Positions 1-6,734 of a stretch of 37,838 bases of DNA are shown here, piece by piece. The stretch is from a virus. Numbering within the stretch: the first letter of the stretch is position 1; each line of letters starts with the position of its first letter. The DNA is taken from IMG/VR virus record IMGVR_UViG_3300046010_006778, positions 1-37,838 of that record. One strand, written 5' to 3'. Both the position numbers and the translations under genes were made by a program. Below the pieces are notes generated by a model. The model was not told the origin of the DNA. It searched no databases and saw nothing but the letters and a program-made list of their open reading frames with translations.

Positions 1-1
1 G

Positions 2-256
2 AATAGAGAAAAACAATATGGTTGGCAGAAAGACAGATTCTTAATGGCTAGATGGGGTGATTGCGCTATGGAATTACCTGAATTACTACAAGTAGGGTTT
101 GATAAATTAAAACAAGAATTAATTGATAAAGCTAAGCAAGCCATATCAACTTGTAACTCAGTAATTAACGACCCGGACATTTACGTTAGAAAAATATTAA
201 GTGAGCAAGCAGTTAATATTGATTTAACTACTACTTCATCAAATACAATTTATTAG
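2..256 (+). CDS. Unknown protein, 3' end only (gene starts before the window)
   Basis: The reading frame is open from the left edge of the window to the TAG at 254-256, so this is the C-terminal part of a longer gene. An ATG at 44 is available, but it has no GTT in front of it, unlike most starts in this region, and 14 in-frame codons precede it without a stop, so I treat the gene as cut by the window edge. The visible 84 residues are rich in charged and amphipathic helix (a stretch of Lys, Leu and Glu around the middle) and end in a Thr/Ser-rich tail. I do not recognise the family. A hairpin terminator follows directly. Confidence 0.6.
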   Translation, partial: NREKQYGWQKDRFLMARWGDCAMELPELLQVGFDKLKQELIDKAKQAISTCNSVINDPDIYVRKILSEQAVNIDLTTTSSNTIY

Positions 257-262
257 AATTAG

Positions 263-285
263 GGGGCTTTGCCCCTTAAATTTTT
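263..285 (+). terminator. Intrinsic terminator
   Basis: GGGGC (263-267) pairs with GCCCC (271-275) around a TTT loop, followed by TTAAATTTTT. It ends the first gene. The loop and 3' arm contain the TTG used as -33 element by the next promoter. Confidence 0.75.
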
Positions 286-296
286 CTTCGTATATT
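269..296 (+). promoter_or_regulatory. Early-type promoter P1 (CTTCGTATATT)
   Basis: TTG at 269-271, 19-nt spacer, CTTCG then TATATT at 291-296. ATG of the next gene is 17 nt downstream. First of a family of 24 in this region. It likely drives the genes from 314 to 2492, since no other copy occurs before 2489. Confidence 0.75.
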
Positions 297-313
297 AAAT
301 CAAATAAAAAGTT

Positions 314-454
314 ATGACAGATAGTACAAAATCACCAGCATCTAAAGAGTATCAATTATGGTGGGAAGCTAATCAGGAGCGAATATTAGCTCAAGATAGG
401 CTTAACCATGATATGGATTACAAATCAGCATTAGTTAAACATTTAAAACAATAA
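314..454 (+). CDS. Small unknown protein (46 aa)
   Basis: Short frame with the GTTATG start context typical of the region, placed 17 nt after promoter P1. The product is polar, with a Trp-Trp pair near residue 16 and a helical, Gln/Lys/Asp-rich remainder. It has no recognisable domain, signal peptide or membrane segment. It is followed after 3 nt by the next gene, so the two are probably translated from one message. Support is the promoter plus start context, not homology. Confidence 0.65.
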   Translation: MTDSTKSPASKEYQLWWEANQERILAQDRLNHDMDYKSALVKHLKQ

Positions 455-457
455 GTT

Positions 458-604
458 ATGTGGGAAATTAAATTAAAAGACGGGAGTGTTCAATGGATTA
501 ATGAACGTATAATAATGAAAATCTCCCAAAATGAGGATGGTACTTTTACATTAGAGCATTTTAATAATTCTAAAATAATAATTAAAGGTTTTTCAAAATT
601 ATAA
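458..604 (+). CDS. Small unknown protein (48 aa)
   Basis: Starts at a GTTATG site 3 nt after the previous stop. The sequence alternates short beta-like segments (WEIKLKDGS near the start, KIIIKG near the end), suggesting a small beta-rich fold. I do not recognise a family. It lies between promoter P1 and the ligase gene and is probably co-transcribed with both. Confidence 0.6.
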   Translation: MWEIKLKDGSVQWINERIIMKISQNEDGTFTLEHFNNSKIIIKGFSKL

Positions 605-620
605 TTTAAAAATAAAGGTT

Positions 621-1742
621 ATGATAAAATTTCCATCGCTGTATAAGCGTTCAAACAGTAAAGACCACATTAATGAGTGGCAAATCGAAGTTGATGGTCA
701 TATGTTTAGAACTACAACTGGATTTGTAGGAATGAAAATGTTTACAGGTGATTGGACAACATGTTCTCCTAAAAACGTAGGTAAAAAAAATGGAACCACT
801 GCTGAACAGCAAGCATTAGCTGAAGCACAAGCGTTATGGCAGAAACGTAAGGATTTAGGTTATTGGGAGGATGTTAATGACTGTGATAAGAAAGTGTTTT
901 TTCAACCAATGTTAGCTCAAGACTATGATAAACGTAAAGATAAAGTTAAATATCCTATCTTATCTCAACCTAAACTAGATGGTGTTAGATGTATAGTTAA
1001 ATCTGATGGAATGTGGTCCCGTAATGGTAAAGAAATTATATCTGCGCCTCATATATTCGAGAATCTAAAGCATATCTTTGAGAATCAACCCGACCTAGTA
1101 TTAGATGGCGAATTATATACTTCAAATAGGGACGTTGATTTTAACACAATTATCTCATGTGTTAGAAAAACTAAACCAACACAAAGTGATTTAGACTTAT
1201 CAGCTAAATACATTGAGTATTGGATGTATGACATAATTAATGATAAGGATCAGGGTTATGAAGAACGATATGAGGATTTAATTGAATTAAAACAAGAATT
1301 TAATTTAGACCCATTTATGTTTCATGTAATAGCAACTTTTGAATTACCTGATGAAAAACATGTTATGGAACAATTAAGTCATTATATTGAACAGGGTTTT
1401 GAAGGTCAAATACTAAGATATCCTGATTCGTTTTATGAAAATAAACGTTCAAATGGTTTATTGAAACATAAAACGTTTCATGATGAAGAGTTTAAAATAC
1501 TATCCATTAATGAAGGTGGAGGTAAGTTTGCTAATAAAGCCGCTACAATGTCATTCCAAACATCAATTGGTGTTAAATTTGATGCTACTATTAATGGTAC
1601 AATGGAGTACTTAGAGGAGGTTTGGGCTAATAAAGACAAATTAATAGGTAAGTTAGCAACTGTTAAGTATTTTGAAGAAACAACTGACGGTTCATTACGT
1701 TTTCCTAAAGTAATTAATATTGATAGAGCTAGTTATGAATAA
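621..1742 (+). CDS. ATP-dependent DNA ligase
   Basis: Seals nicks in duplex DNA using ATP, through a covalent lysyl-AMP intermediate, in phage replication, recombination and repair. The nucleotidyltransferase motifs are all visible: motif I KLDG with the adenylated Lys118, RNGK at about 134-137, motif III LDGELY at 161-166, motif IV EGQILR at 261-266 and motif V LLKHK at 280-284. Residues 285-373 would be the OB-fold domain. The first about 90 residues form a WGR-like N-terminal domain (WQIEVDG, WTTC, then EEQALAEAQALW-like helix), as seen in other ligases of large phages. The 373-aa length fits a compact phage ligase. Start chosen at the GTTATG site. The 3' end overlaps the next start by 8 nt. 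Family assignment is secure; the exact subgroup is not. Confidence 0.95.
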   Translation: MIKFPSLYKRSNSKDHINEWQIEVDGHMFRTTTGFVGMKMFTGDWTTCSPKNVGKKNGTTAEQQALAEAQALWQKRKDLGYWEDVNDCDKKVFFQPMLAQDYDKRKDKVKYPILSQPKLDGVRCIVKSDGMWSRNGKEIISAPHIFENLKHIFENQPDLVLDGELYTSNRDVDFNTIISCVRKTKPTQSDLDLSAKYIEYWMYDIINDKDQGYEERYEDLIELKQEFNLDPFMFHVIATFELPDEKHVMEQLSHYIEQGFEGQILRYPDSFYENKRSNGLLKHKTFHDEEFKILSINEGGGKFANKAATMSFQTSIGVKFDATINGTMEYLEEVWANKDKLIGKLATVKYFEETTDGSLRFPKVINIDRASYE

Positions 1743-2115
1743 GTTTATATTAACAATAATAGTATTACTAAGTTTAACTTGTAATGCACAACGAAAAAAT
1801 AAAGCATTTGACCGTAGATACTTTTATCATTGGGAATCAGTTAACCCACAACAATTTGATATGGAAATTATCATCTATAAAGAGAGTGGTAAAGCATATG
1901 TAACTGAATTTAAAGCAGATCATGATGGTAAGTTAGGTGGAGGAATTTTATATGCTACAGTTTATGTTTGTAGGAATAAAAAAGGTAGAATGGCTGTAGA
2001 GACAATTGATCCTTCTACATTACAAATTATAGATAGTGAATATATTCTCACTAAGGATAAACAACTACTAAGAGTAACACAAAACGATACAATCACATTT
2101 AAAAGAAGACATTAA
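1735..2115 (+). CDS. Exported protein with signal peptide, unknown function (126 aa)
   Basis: A longer frame with a TTG start at 1720 exists, but the ATG at 1735 has the GTTATG context and gives a clean signal peptide, so I use it. Residues 1-18 are MNKFILTIIVLLSLTCNAQ-like: a basic start, a hydrophobic core, then Leu-Thr-Cys-Asn-Ala-Gln, which fits either signal peptidase I cleavage near Ala-Gln or, less well, a lipoprotein (the lipobox is poor). The mature part is about 105 residues, basic and beta-rich. It overlaps the end of the ligase gene. A secreted protein made from an early-type operon is unusual; a role at the host envelope is possible but not shown. Confidence 0.75.
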   Translation: MNKFILTIIVLLSLTCNAQRKNKAFDRRYFYHWESVNPQQFDMEIIIYKESGKAYVTEFKADHDGKLGGGILYATVYVCRNKKGRMAVETIDPSTLQIIDSEYILTKDKQLLRVTQNDTITFKRRH

Positions 2116-2116
2116 T

Positions 2117-2239
2117 ATGATACGAGCAATAGTAGGAGCGATAGCAGCAGGATTAGTTTTAAGTGGATTTGTAATAGGTTTTACTTTAATTATACAAGGT
2201 ATAACAAAAGACATACGTAAAAATGGAAAAAACAGGTAA
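2117..2239 (+). CDS. Small single-pass membrane protein (40 aa)
   Basis: Starts 2 nt after the previous stop. Residues about 3-28 are almost entirely Ala, Gly, Ile, Leu, Val and Phe and would span the membrane once; the tail is basic (KDIRKNGKNR). Its last 17 nt overlap the start of the next gene. Together with the exported protein just upstream this makes a pair directed to the envelope. No family recognised. The overlap with the next gene and the clean hydrophobic profile support it as real. Confidence 0.55.
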   Translation: MIRAIVGAIAAGLVLSGFVIGFTLIIQGITKDIRKNGKNR

Positions 2240-2492
2240 TACTGAAAAACTCAAATACGAATTTGAGACTGCTGCTAATTTAGAAGTGTTTATGCCTAAC
2301 TTAAAGGATTGGTATAGAGTAACCGCAAGAGAATTCCGTTCATTCACAGGAAAACGACGTATAAACAACGTGGAATATGATGGTGATGTGTATCTGTATG
2401 GAACTAATAAGTTAGCTGATTTAAAAACTGTTATTCAAGATAGATTAGCAGGGTTTAGTTGGGTTTCTAAAAGAAGACCTGGAGAAGATTAG
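2223..2492 (+). CDS. Unknown phage protein (89 aa)
   Basis: Begins inside the end of the previous small membrane-protein gene, which suggests coupled translation. The product is soluble and basic, with aromatic and Arg/Lys-rich segments (around WYRVTAREF and KRRI) that might bind nucleic acid, though no known domain is visible. It is the last gene before promoter P2. Antisense frames over this region are treated as shadows. Confidence 0.7.
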   Translation: MEKTGNTEKLKYEFETAANLEVFMPNLKDWYRVTAREFRSFTGKRRINNVEYDGDVYLYGTNKLADLKTVIQDRLAGFSWVSKRRPGED

Positions 2493-2518
2493 GAGAATTA
2501 AAAATTTTTTAGTATATT
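2489..2518 (+). promoter_or_regulatory. Early-type promoter P2, variant box
   Basis: TTAGG at 2489-2493 overlaps the stop of the previous gene; the -7 box is TAGTATATT with TATATT at 2513-2518 instead of the usual CTTCGTATATT. The next ATG is 21 nt downstream. Confidence 0.6.
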
Positions 2519-2539
2519 TAAATCATCAAATAATAAATA

Positions 2540-2722
2540 ATGACAGAAAAATATTATCAAATATTATTGAAAACAGGAAAAGTTCATCCATCACTTTATG
2601 TTAATCTTCAAACAGCCATTAGAAAGGTAGGAGTAGAAAATGTTAAGGAAATTAAGGAAATTAGAGCAGAATTAGTTAATGCCAAGTACAACGAAATAGT
2701 GGGAACAATTAATATAGAATAG
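2540..2722 (+). CDS. Unknown small protein (60 aa)
   Basis: First gene after promoter P2. The start is in an AATAATG context without the GTT seen elsewhere. The product is short, mixed helix and strand, Lys/Glu/Val-rich, with no signal or membrane segment and no family I recognise. The stop is separated from the next start by one base, so it is probably cotranscribed with the two small genes that follow. Confidence 0.65.
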   Translation: MTEKYYQILLKTGKVHPSLYVNLQTAIRKVGVENVKEIKEIRAELVNAKYNEIVGTINIE

Positions 2723-2723
2723 T

Positions 2724-2864
2724 ATGTCTAAAACATCATCAAAAAATAAGTATGAGCAATTAATGGCCTGGTTACCAACATTAAATCAGCCTAAAACAAA
2801 AGTAGAACAATCAACAACTAAATTCAGCAAAGCTGATCATTACAAATCTAAAGGAGTAAAATAA
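2724..2864 (+). CDS. Small basic protein (46 aa), unknown
   Basis: Follows the previous stop by 1 nt, and its own TAA overlaps the next ATG (TAATG). The product is basic, Lys/Ser/Thr-rich, with one short hydrophobic motif (LMAWLPTL) and otherwise likely disordered. No family recognised; the tight coupling on both sides is the main evidence that it is expressed. Confidence 0.55.
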   Translation: MSKTSSKNKYEQLMAWLPTLNQPKTKVEQSTTKFSKADHYKSKGVK

Positions 2865-3025
2865 TGAGTGAAAGAAAGCAGATTATTAGTCAAGTAAAAG
2901 AGTTAGGTATTAAAACAAACAAACCTGCTCACATGTGCACTACAACTTATCTTAAAGGATTGTTACCTAAAGAAGAAGTTAAGATTGGGTTTTTTAAGAG
3001 GGTTTTAAGAAGATTAGGCTTTTAA
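2864..3025 (+). CDS. Small HeH/SAP-like protein (53 aa)
   Basis: Start overlaps the previous stop (TAATG), indicating coupling. The N-terminal 35 residues match the N-terminus of the larger protein at 8897-9298: both read I-x-x-VK-x-LG-x-x-T-x-KPAH-x-C-x-T-x-YL-x-x-LL. This helix-extended-helix pattern resembles SAP/HeH DNA-binding modules. The rest is a short basic tail (KIGFFKRVLRR). The TAA stop lies inside the terminator hairpin at 3016-3030. DNA binding is inferred from the resemblance only. Confidence 0.65.
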   Translation: MSERKQIISQVKELGIKTNKPAHMCTTTYLKGLLPKEEVKIGFFKRVLRRLGF

Positions 3026-3043
3026 AGCCTTTCTTCGTATATT
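3014..3043 (+). promoter_or_regulatory. Early-type promoter P3
   Basis: TTAGG at 3014-3018 in the terminator arm, CTTCG at 3033-3037, TATATT at 3038-3043. ATG of the DUF932 gene lies 29 nt downstream. Confidence 0.75.
3016..3035 (+). terminator. Intrinsic terminator overlapping a stop codon and a -33 element
   Basis: AGGCTTT pairs with AAAGCCT around a single-base loop (3016-3030), followed by TTCTT. The hairpin contains the stop of the preceding gene, and its 5' arm starts the TTAGG of promoter P3. Confidence 0.65.
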
Positions 3044-3072
3044 AGGGTATTATTAATTTAAAAATAAAGGTT

Positions 3073-3870
3073 ATGAGTTTAAAAGCATTATCAAAAGAGG
3101 AGTTAAAATCATTAGCACCTCAAACATTCAATCATGTAGTTAGTTCAAATTTAACTAGCAAGTATGTTCACATTCCAACAGACACTATTGTTGAGGACAT
3201 GGAAGCATTAGGATGGTTTCCATTTAATGTTAAAACTGTTAAAGCAAGAAAGAAAAATGCTCAAACAGCTAAACACTTAATTCAGTTTTTTAATCCTGAT
3301 ATTGTTATTAATGATGAGGAGGGTAAAGCTGATATGGTTCCAACATTATTGTTAATCAACTCACATGATGGTTCCACAGCTGTTAGGTTTGAAATGGGTG
3401 TGTTTCGTTTTGTATGTGAAAATGGTTTAGTTGTTAAATCAAAGGACTTTGGTGGGTTCAAAATGAAACACATGGGTTACACATTTGAAGACTTAAGAGT
3501 TCACATCAATAACATGGTAAAGGAATTACCAACTGTAGTTGCTAACTTAAACAAGTTCTCACAAGTTGAAATGACACCTGAACAACAACATGAGTTTGCT
3601 ATTAAGGCGGTTGAGGCTCGTTTTGGAGAAGAAAAACAACTAAATGATGAAGAAATTAAAAACTTATTAGTAGCTGAACGTAAGGAAGATGTTGGTAATA
3701 ATGTTTGGGTTGTATTGAATCGAGTGCAGGAAAAATTAACAAGTGGTGGGTTTAGTTACTTAGGTGTTAAAGGTAAACCAAGAAAAGCACGAGCGGTTAA
3801 GAATTTCACACAGGACGTTGAAATGAATACCAAATTATGGGAATTAGCTGAGACATATTTAGTTAATTAA
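3073..3870 (+). CDS. DUF932 family protein (265 aa)
   Basis: Member of the DUF932 family (phage/plasmid-like proteins of uncertain role). Signature segments are visible: PTLLLINSHDGSTAVRFEMG at about 93-112, with the FRFVCENGLVV block right after, and a C-terminal block with NNVWVVLNRVQEKLTSGG and a final NTKLWELAETYL. Length agrees with short members of the family. The gene is a single-gene cassette: promoter P3 in front, GTTATG start, and a strong terminator 4 nt after the stop. Family members are often encoded by large phages and plasmids next to replication and accessory genes; the biochemical activity is not known, so none is assigned. Confidence 0.85.
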   Translation: MSLKALSKEELKSLAPQTFNHVVSSNLTSKYVHIPTDTIVEDMEALGWFPFNVKTVKARKKNAQTAKHLIQFFNPDIVINDEEGKADMVPTLLLINSHDGSTAVRFEMGVFRFVCENGLVVKSKDFGGFKMKHMGYTFEDLRVHINNMVKELPTVVANLNKFSQVEMTPEQQHEFAIKAVEARFGEEKQLNDEEIKNLLVAERKEDVGNNVWVVLNRVQEKLTSGGFSYLGVKGKPRKARAVKNFTQDVEMNTKLWELAETYLVN

Positions 3871-3874
3871 TAAA

Positions 3875-3907
3875 AAGGGGCCTAGTATTAGGCCCCTTAA
3901 ATTTGAC
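3875..3907 (+). terminator. Strong intrinsic terminator
   Basis: AAGGGGCCTA (3875-3884) pairs perfectly with TAGGCCCCTT (3889-3898) around a GTAT loop, followed by AAATTTGACTT. The 3' arm supplies the TTAGG of promoter P4. Confidence 0.85.
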
Positions 3908-3917
3908 TTCGTATATT
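3888..3917 (+). promoter_or_regulatory. Early-type promoter P4
   Basis: TTAGG at 3888-3892 inside the terminator arm; CTTCG followed by TATATT at 3912-3917. ATG 25 nt downstream. Confidence 0.8.
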
Positions 3918-3942
3918 AAGGCATAATTAAAAATAAAAGGTT

Positions 3943-4386
3943 ATGGAAAAATTATTTAAAGATGTAGATTATTTTATTATTGAAGCATCAAATCGTACAC
4001 ACACTGAATTTGAATTAGACTTTGTGGATGTTATTGAAGTATTTGATGCAAATTCTATAACATTAACTACTGAAGATGGTAAATCATTAAAAATTACTTA
4101 TGATGAAAGAGGTTACTTTAAATCTTACTTTGTAGATGTAGAACCTATTACTCATCTAATGAGTCAATCATCTTATATTGAAAGTCAAGTAAAAGACATT
4201 ATCAAAACTCTAAAACATTTAACATATAATGGTCAAAGTGTTGATGGTGAAACTATGCAATACATTCTAGAGAAGGTAGGTATGCAAGACCAAATGCTAA
4301 AACAATTAGTAATGTCTCAACCAATAGAGGAGGTTAGGTATGTGTTTGAGGAGAGAGAAGAATTAGAAGAATTTAATAAAAAATAA
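3943..4386 (+). CDS. Unknown phage protein (147 aa)
   Basis: GTTATG start 25 nt after promoter P4. The product is acidic. The first about 85 residues look beta-rich (alternating hydrophobic strands with DxxVIEVFDAN and YFVDVEP), the rest is helical with a charged end (EVRYVFEEREELEEFNKK). No signal peptide, membrane segment or known catalytic motif is visible, and I do not recognise the family. It is followed after 7 nt by the next GTTATG start and probably shares its message. Confidence 0.75.
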   Translation: MEKLFKDVDYFIIEASNRTHTEFELDFVDVIEVFDANSITLTTEDGKSLKITYDERGYFKSYFVDVEPITHLMSQSSYIESQVKDIIKTLKHLTYNGQSVDGETMQYILEKVGMQDQMLKQLVMSQPIEEVRYVFEEREELEEFNKK

Positions 4387-4393
4387 TTAAGTT

Positions 4394-4792
4394 ATGAGAA
4401 AAGTAATAGTTAAGTACAAAGACAGTGAACAAGCACTAACATACAACATTGTTAGTTTTAAAAATGACAAACGTCAAATTCTAGTTGAACATTTAAAAGA
4501 ATTCTTAGCAAACCCAAGAGTAGAATCATACAAAATTGTAGACATATCAGGACGATTATCAGACCCTGATAAAGAAAGTAAATCATACGAGTCAAAATAC
4601 GAACGGGAAAGTAATAAACTGCCTAAAGTAATTGCTAATGAGGTAACACAAGTTGCTACTACATTAAAGGGTTGTACTAAGGAAACTGTTGATAAATGGA
4701 ATAAACATCTCGATTTTGATTTACATACAAAATTAAATGGTGAGTACGGGTTTACAGGTGCTAAAAGGTTATATAACATATTTGGCTTGTAA
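4394..4792 (+). CDS. Unknown phage protein (132 aa)
   Basis: GTTATG start close behind the previous gene. The product is basic, with a beta-like first 50 residues (KVIVKYKDSEQALTYNIV), a charged linker around residues 55-75, and a C-terminal part containing TKETVDKWNKHLDFDLH and a final GAKRLYNIFGL. I see no known domain. Its last codons contain the TTTGG used as -33 element by promoter P5, so coding sequence and promoter overlap. Confidence 0.75.
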   Translation: MRKVIVKYKDSEQALTYNIVSFKNDKRQILVEHLKEFLANPRVESYKIVDISGRLSDPDKESKSYESKYERESNKLPKVIANEVTQVATTLKGCTKETVDKWNKHLDFDLHTKLNGEYGFTGAKRLYNIFGL

Positions 4793-4810
4793 AATTTAAC
4801 TTCGTATATT
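4782..4810 (+). promoter_or_regulatory. Early-type promoter P5
   Basis: TTGG at 4782-4785 lies inside the end of the preceding coding sequence; 20-nt spacer; TATATT at 4805-4810 after CTTCG. ATG 26 nt downstream. Confidence 0.8.
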
Positions 4811-4836
4811 TAAGTATAATTTAAAAAATAAAGGTT

Positions 4837-5613
4837 ATGATAGTAATTCAAGCATTAGAAGAACAAAAAGCTGTCTTCAAAACACAAAAGAATGAACTAG
4901 AAGAAGCTAGATCTGAAATCTACACAAGAAAGGAACAAGCAATGAGTGATGCTTTAATCCCTTACTTTGAAGGGTTCAATCCCGATGTTTACATTGAGGT
5001 AACAAGAGGATCTATTTATTTTAAAATGGACCACTCCGAGTTAAATCGTAGAAAGGAATTATTTACCCTTTATTTAAGAGAAAGATATTTTGAAGAAGGG
5101 CAACGTTATGATGGAGTTGATTTATCTTATTATACAACTTCAACAAAAGGAGATGATGAATGGGAATTAAAGAGATTGAGAATATTAGGTGACATAGCTG
5201 ATGTTGTATTAAAGCGTCAACATGATATAGTTGACACTGCCAATTATACTTCAAATCTTTTTAAAGATGAGTTTACAAGAAGTTATAATCAAATGAATCT
5301 AATAAACAAAGCTATTAGAGAATTAGATGAAAAAATCTCAGTTATTAGTAAAGAGAAAATTGCATTCGATTTGAAGAATGGAGGAATTCAATTTAAAGAA
5401 ACAGCTTATATTGACTTAAAACATAATTACACTCCTAGAGTTAACAGCATTAAATTAATTGATTTCTCACCTTCAGGTAAAAAAGCAACTGCTGTATTTA
5501 CATGGGCACATGGTGGTCAAGAAGGTAGAGAAGAAGGTGTAAATGTAGGTAGAGTAACTGATCAGGTAGTAGGATATGCTAATATTATTATTAAAAAAGA
5601 ATTGGCTAATTAA
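4837..5613 (+). CDS. Unknown phage protein with N-terminal coiled coil (258 aa)
   Basis: GTTATG start after promoter P5. Residues 1-40 form a Glu/Lys/Ala-rich helix (EEQKAVFKTQKNELEEARSE) that fits a coiled coil; another long helix with Asn/Leu heptads spans about 150-185 (MNLINKAIRELDEKISVIS). The C-terminal part is strand-rich and contains TAVFTWAHGGQEGREEG-like sequence. No enzyme motif is evident and I do not recognise the family. It is one of the three largest products of the early region and a single-gene cassette. Confidence 0.75.
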   Translation: MIVIQALEEQKAVFKTQKNELEEARSEIYTRKEQAMSDALIPYFEGFNPDVYIEVTRGSIYFKMDHSELNRRKELFTLYLRERYFEEGQRYDGVDLSYYTTSTKGDDEWELKRLRILGDIADVVLKRQHDIVDTANYTSNLFKDEFTRSYNQMNLINKAIRELDEKISVISKEKIAFDLKNGGIQFKETAYIDLKHNYTPRVNSIKLIDFSPSGKKATAVFTWAHGGQEGREEGVNVGRVTDQVVGYANIIIKKELAN

Positions 5614-5630
5614 ATTTAACTTCGTATATT
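5602..5630 (+). promoter_or_regulatory. Early-type promoter P6
   Basis: TTGG at 5602-5605 in the 3' end of the preceding gene, 20-nt spacer, CTTCG-TATATT with TATATT at 5625-5630. ATG 27 nt downstream. Confidence 0.8.
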
Positions 5631-5657
5631 AAGACATAATTAATAAAATAATAAGTT

Positions 5658-5918
5658 ATGATAGTAGAAAAATTATTACAAGAAACAGCTAACAAGCGAA
5701 TCTTTTCAGTTACGTTCATTAAACGTACAACAAAGGAGGTCAGAAAAATGAACGCTATGAGAGGTGTTCGTAAGGGAGTCAAAGGTGTTGGTTTACCATT
5801 TGAAGCATCAGAAAAAAACCTATTAACGGTCTATGACATGAAGAAAAAAGGATTCAGACATATCAATTTAAATGATGTGTTAGAATTTACTGCTAACAAA
5901 CAAAAACATGTAAAGTAA
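5658..5918 (+). CDS. SH3 beta-barrel fold-containing phage protein (86 aa)
   Basis: Small basic protein whose pattern (FSVTFIKRTTKEVRKMNAMR, then GVRKGVKGVG, then LLTVYDMKKKGFRHINLNDV) matches the short phage proteins commonly annotated as SH3 beta-barrel fold-containing in Bacteroidota phages. The fold is five strands with a basic face; nucleic acid binding is plausible but not shown. GTTATG start, promoter P6 in front, and the zinc-ribbon gene 2 nt behind, so the two are one operon. Confidence 0.75.
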   Translation: MIVEKLLQETANKRIFSVTFIKRTTKEVRKMNAMRGVRKGVKGVGLPFEASEKNLLTVYDMKKKGFRHINLNDVLEFTANKQKHVK

Positions 5919-5920
5919 TT

Positions 5921-6070
5921 ATGAGCTTAGTTAGTGATTGCTGTGGAGCATATTCAGAATATGCTGGTGATATAGACATTTGTCCTGATTGTTATGAACA
6001 TTGTGAGTTTTATGATGATGAAGAGGAGGATGAGGTTGAAGATTTAAGAGATCCTAATGGAGAAAATTAA
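5921..6070 (+). CDS. Small zinc-ribbon protein (49 aa)
   Basis: Too short for many gene finders but clearly of a known phage type: Cys7-Cys8 near the N-terminus, then CPDCYEHCEF with Cys21, Cys24, His27 and Cys28, followed by a strongly acidic tail (DDEEEDEVEDL). The cysteine set would bind one zinc ion. Similar tiny proteins with CxxCxEHC are frequent in large phages; the function is unknown. It starts 2 nt after the previous stop without a GTT before the ATG (ATTATG), consistent with coupled translation. Confidence 0.75.
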   Translation: MSLVSDCCGAYSEYAGDIDICPDCYEHCEFYDDEEEDEVEDLRDPNGEN

Positions 6071-6079
6071 ATAAAGTAA

Positions 6080-6108
6080 TTGGCTAAATAAAATAGTCTT
6101 CGTATATT
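6080..6108 (+). promoter_or_regulatory. Early-type promoter P7
   Basis: TTGG at 6080-6083, spacer 20, CTTCG-TATATT with TATATT at 6103-6108. ATG 28 nt downstream. Likely drives two small genes and the tRNA-like gene. Confidence 0.8.
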
Positions 6109-6136
6109 TAAACTGTTAATTTAAAAATAATAAGTT

Positions 6137-6340
6137 ATGTTTAAAACAGAAAAAGCAAGAGAGTTATTTAGTCAATTACTAGATGTTAATTGGAAAATTG
6201 ATAATAAAGAGTATCGTTCACTTGAAGAACGAGTTGAATTAAATACTGAGTATCATAAGTTATATCAGGGATTAATGTTAGAAATGGGTACAAAGGAGTT
6301 TACTGAGTTTATGGAGATGGGTAATAAATTGTTTAATTAA
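6137..6340 (+). CDS. Unknown helical protein (67 aa)
   Basis: GTTATG start after promoter P7. The product is all-helical in appearance, charged, with a motif-like end (KEFTEFMEMGNKLFN). No signal, membrane or catalytic features. It shares a message with the next gene 11 nt downstream. Not recognised. Confidence 0.7.
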   Translation: MFKTEKARELFSQLLDVNWKIDNKEYRSLEERVELNTEYHKLYQGLMLEMGTKEFTEFMEMGNKLFN

Positions 6341-6351
6341 AAATAAAAGTT

Positions 6352-6540
6352 ATGACATTACAGGTTATCAATACTAAAAAGGAAAAATTCAATCAAATTC
6401 GTTCAACAAAAGAAACATTATTTGCTGATGTAAAATCTCAAGGTTGGAATCTTCAAGATTGTAAAGTAACAGAACTAAAAGAAGAATTAGTTTATACTTT
6501 ATATAGAAGTGCTGACGGTAAAAATTCAGCAAATTATTAA
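6352..6540 (+). CDS. Unknown small protein (62 aa)
   Basis: GTTATG start 11 nt after the previous stop. Lys/Glu-rich, mixed helix and strand; contains one Cys. It ends 7 nt before the tRNA-like gene and is most likely cotranscribed with it. No family recognised. Confidence 0.65.
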   Translation: MTLQVINTKKEKFNQIRSTKETLFADVKSQGWNLQDCKVTELKEELVYTLYRSADGKNSANY

Positions 6541-6547
6541 ATAAAAA

Positions 6548-6693
6548 AGTCAGGTGGCGGAATTGGTAGACGCTACGCAATTATACTTACGAGTAAACTA
6601 CCACCATAAATCTAAATTAGGTTGTACAGAAACGATTTAGTAAGGGTAAGTTGATAAAAGGTTTACATACAGGTTCGATTCCTGTCCTGACTA
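6548..6693 (+). tRNA. tRNA-Leu-like gene, oversized (146 nt), anticodon unresolved
   Basis: Both ends are those of a class II tRNA of leucine type. Acceptor AGTCAGG (6548-6554) pairs in all 7 positions with CCTGACT (6686-6692), followed by A73. T8 G9 and a D arm with GCG/CGC and the conserved GGAATTGGTAGA loop follow. The T arm is ACAGG-TTCGATT-CCTGT (6669-6685). CCA is not encoded. Between D and T arms there are 95 nt, about 60 more than a leucine tRNA needs, and no canonical 5-bp anticodon stem directly follows the D arm. The best stem-loop by hand is CC(A)TAA / TTAGG at 6604-6621 with loop ATCTAAA, giving anticodon CTA, but it leaves about 30 extra nt on each side. An alternative is ACTTAC (6585-6590) with GTAAGT (6646-6651). 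It could be a tRNA with a small intron, a remodelled tRNA or a decayed gene. Confidence 0.7.
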
Positions 6694-6703
6694 CTATTAC
6701 AAC

Positions 6704-6734
6704 ATAAGTGTTTCATAACCACTTATTATTTTTA
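6704..6734 (+). terminator. Intrinsic terminator after the tRNA-like gene
   Basis: ATAAGTG (6704-6710) pairs with CACTTAT (6720-6726) around a 9-nt loop and is followed by TATTTTTAAT. Confidence 0.75.

Noticed and set aside
1720-1734. TTG start at 1720 for the exported protein
   Set aside because: ATG 1735 has the GTTATG context and gives a proper signal peptide; the extra five residues would spoil its N-terminus.
4474-4779. Minus-strand frame of 101 aa
   Set aside because: Fully within a + strand gene with promoter and start context; its composition is a shadow of that gene.
6548-6693. Classical group I intron in the tRNA-Leu gene
   Set aside because: The extra sequence is only about 60 nt, far too short for a group I core, and no core pairing elements were seen.
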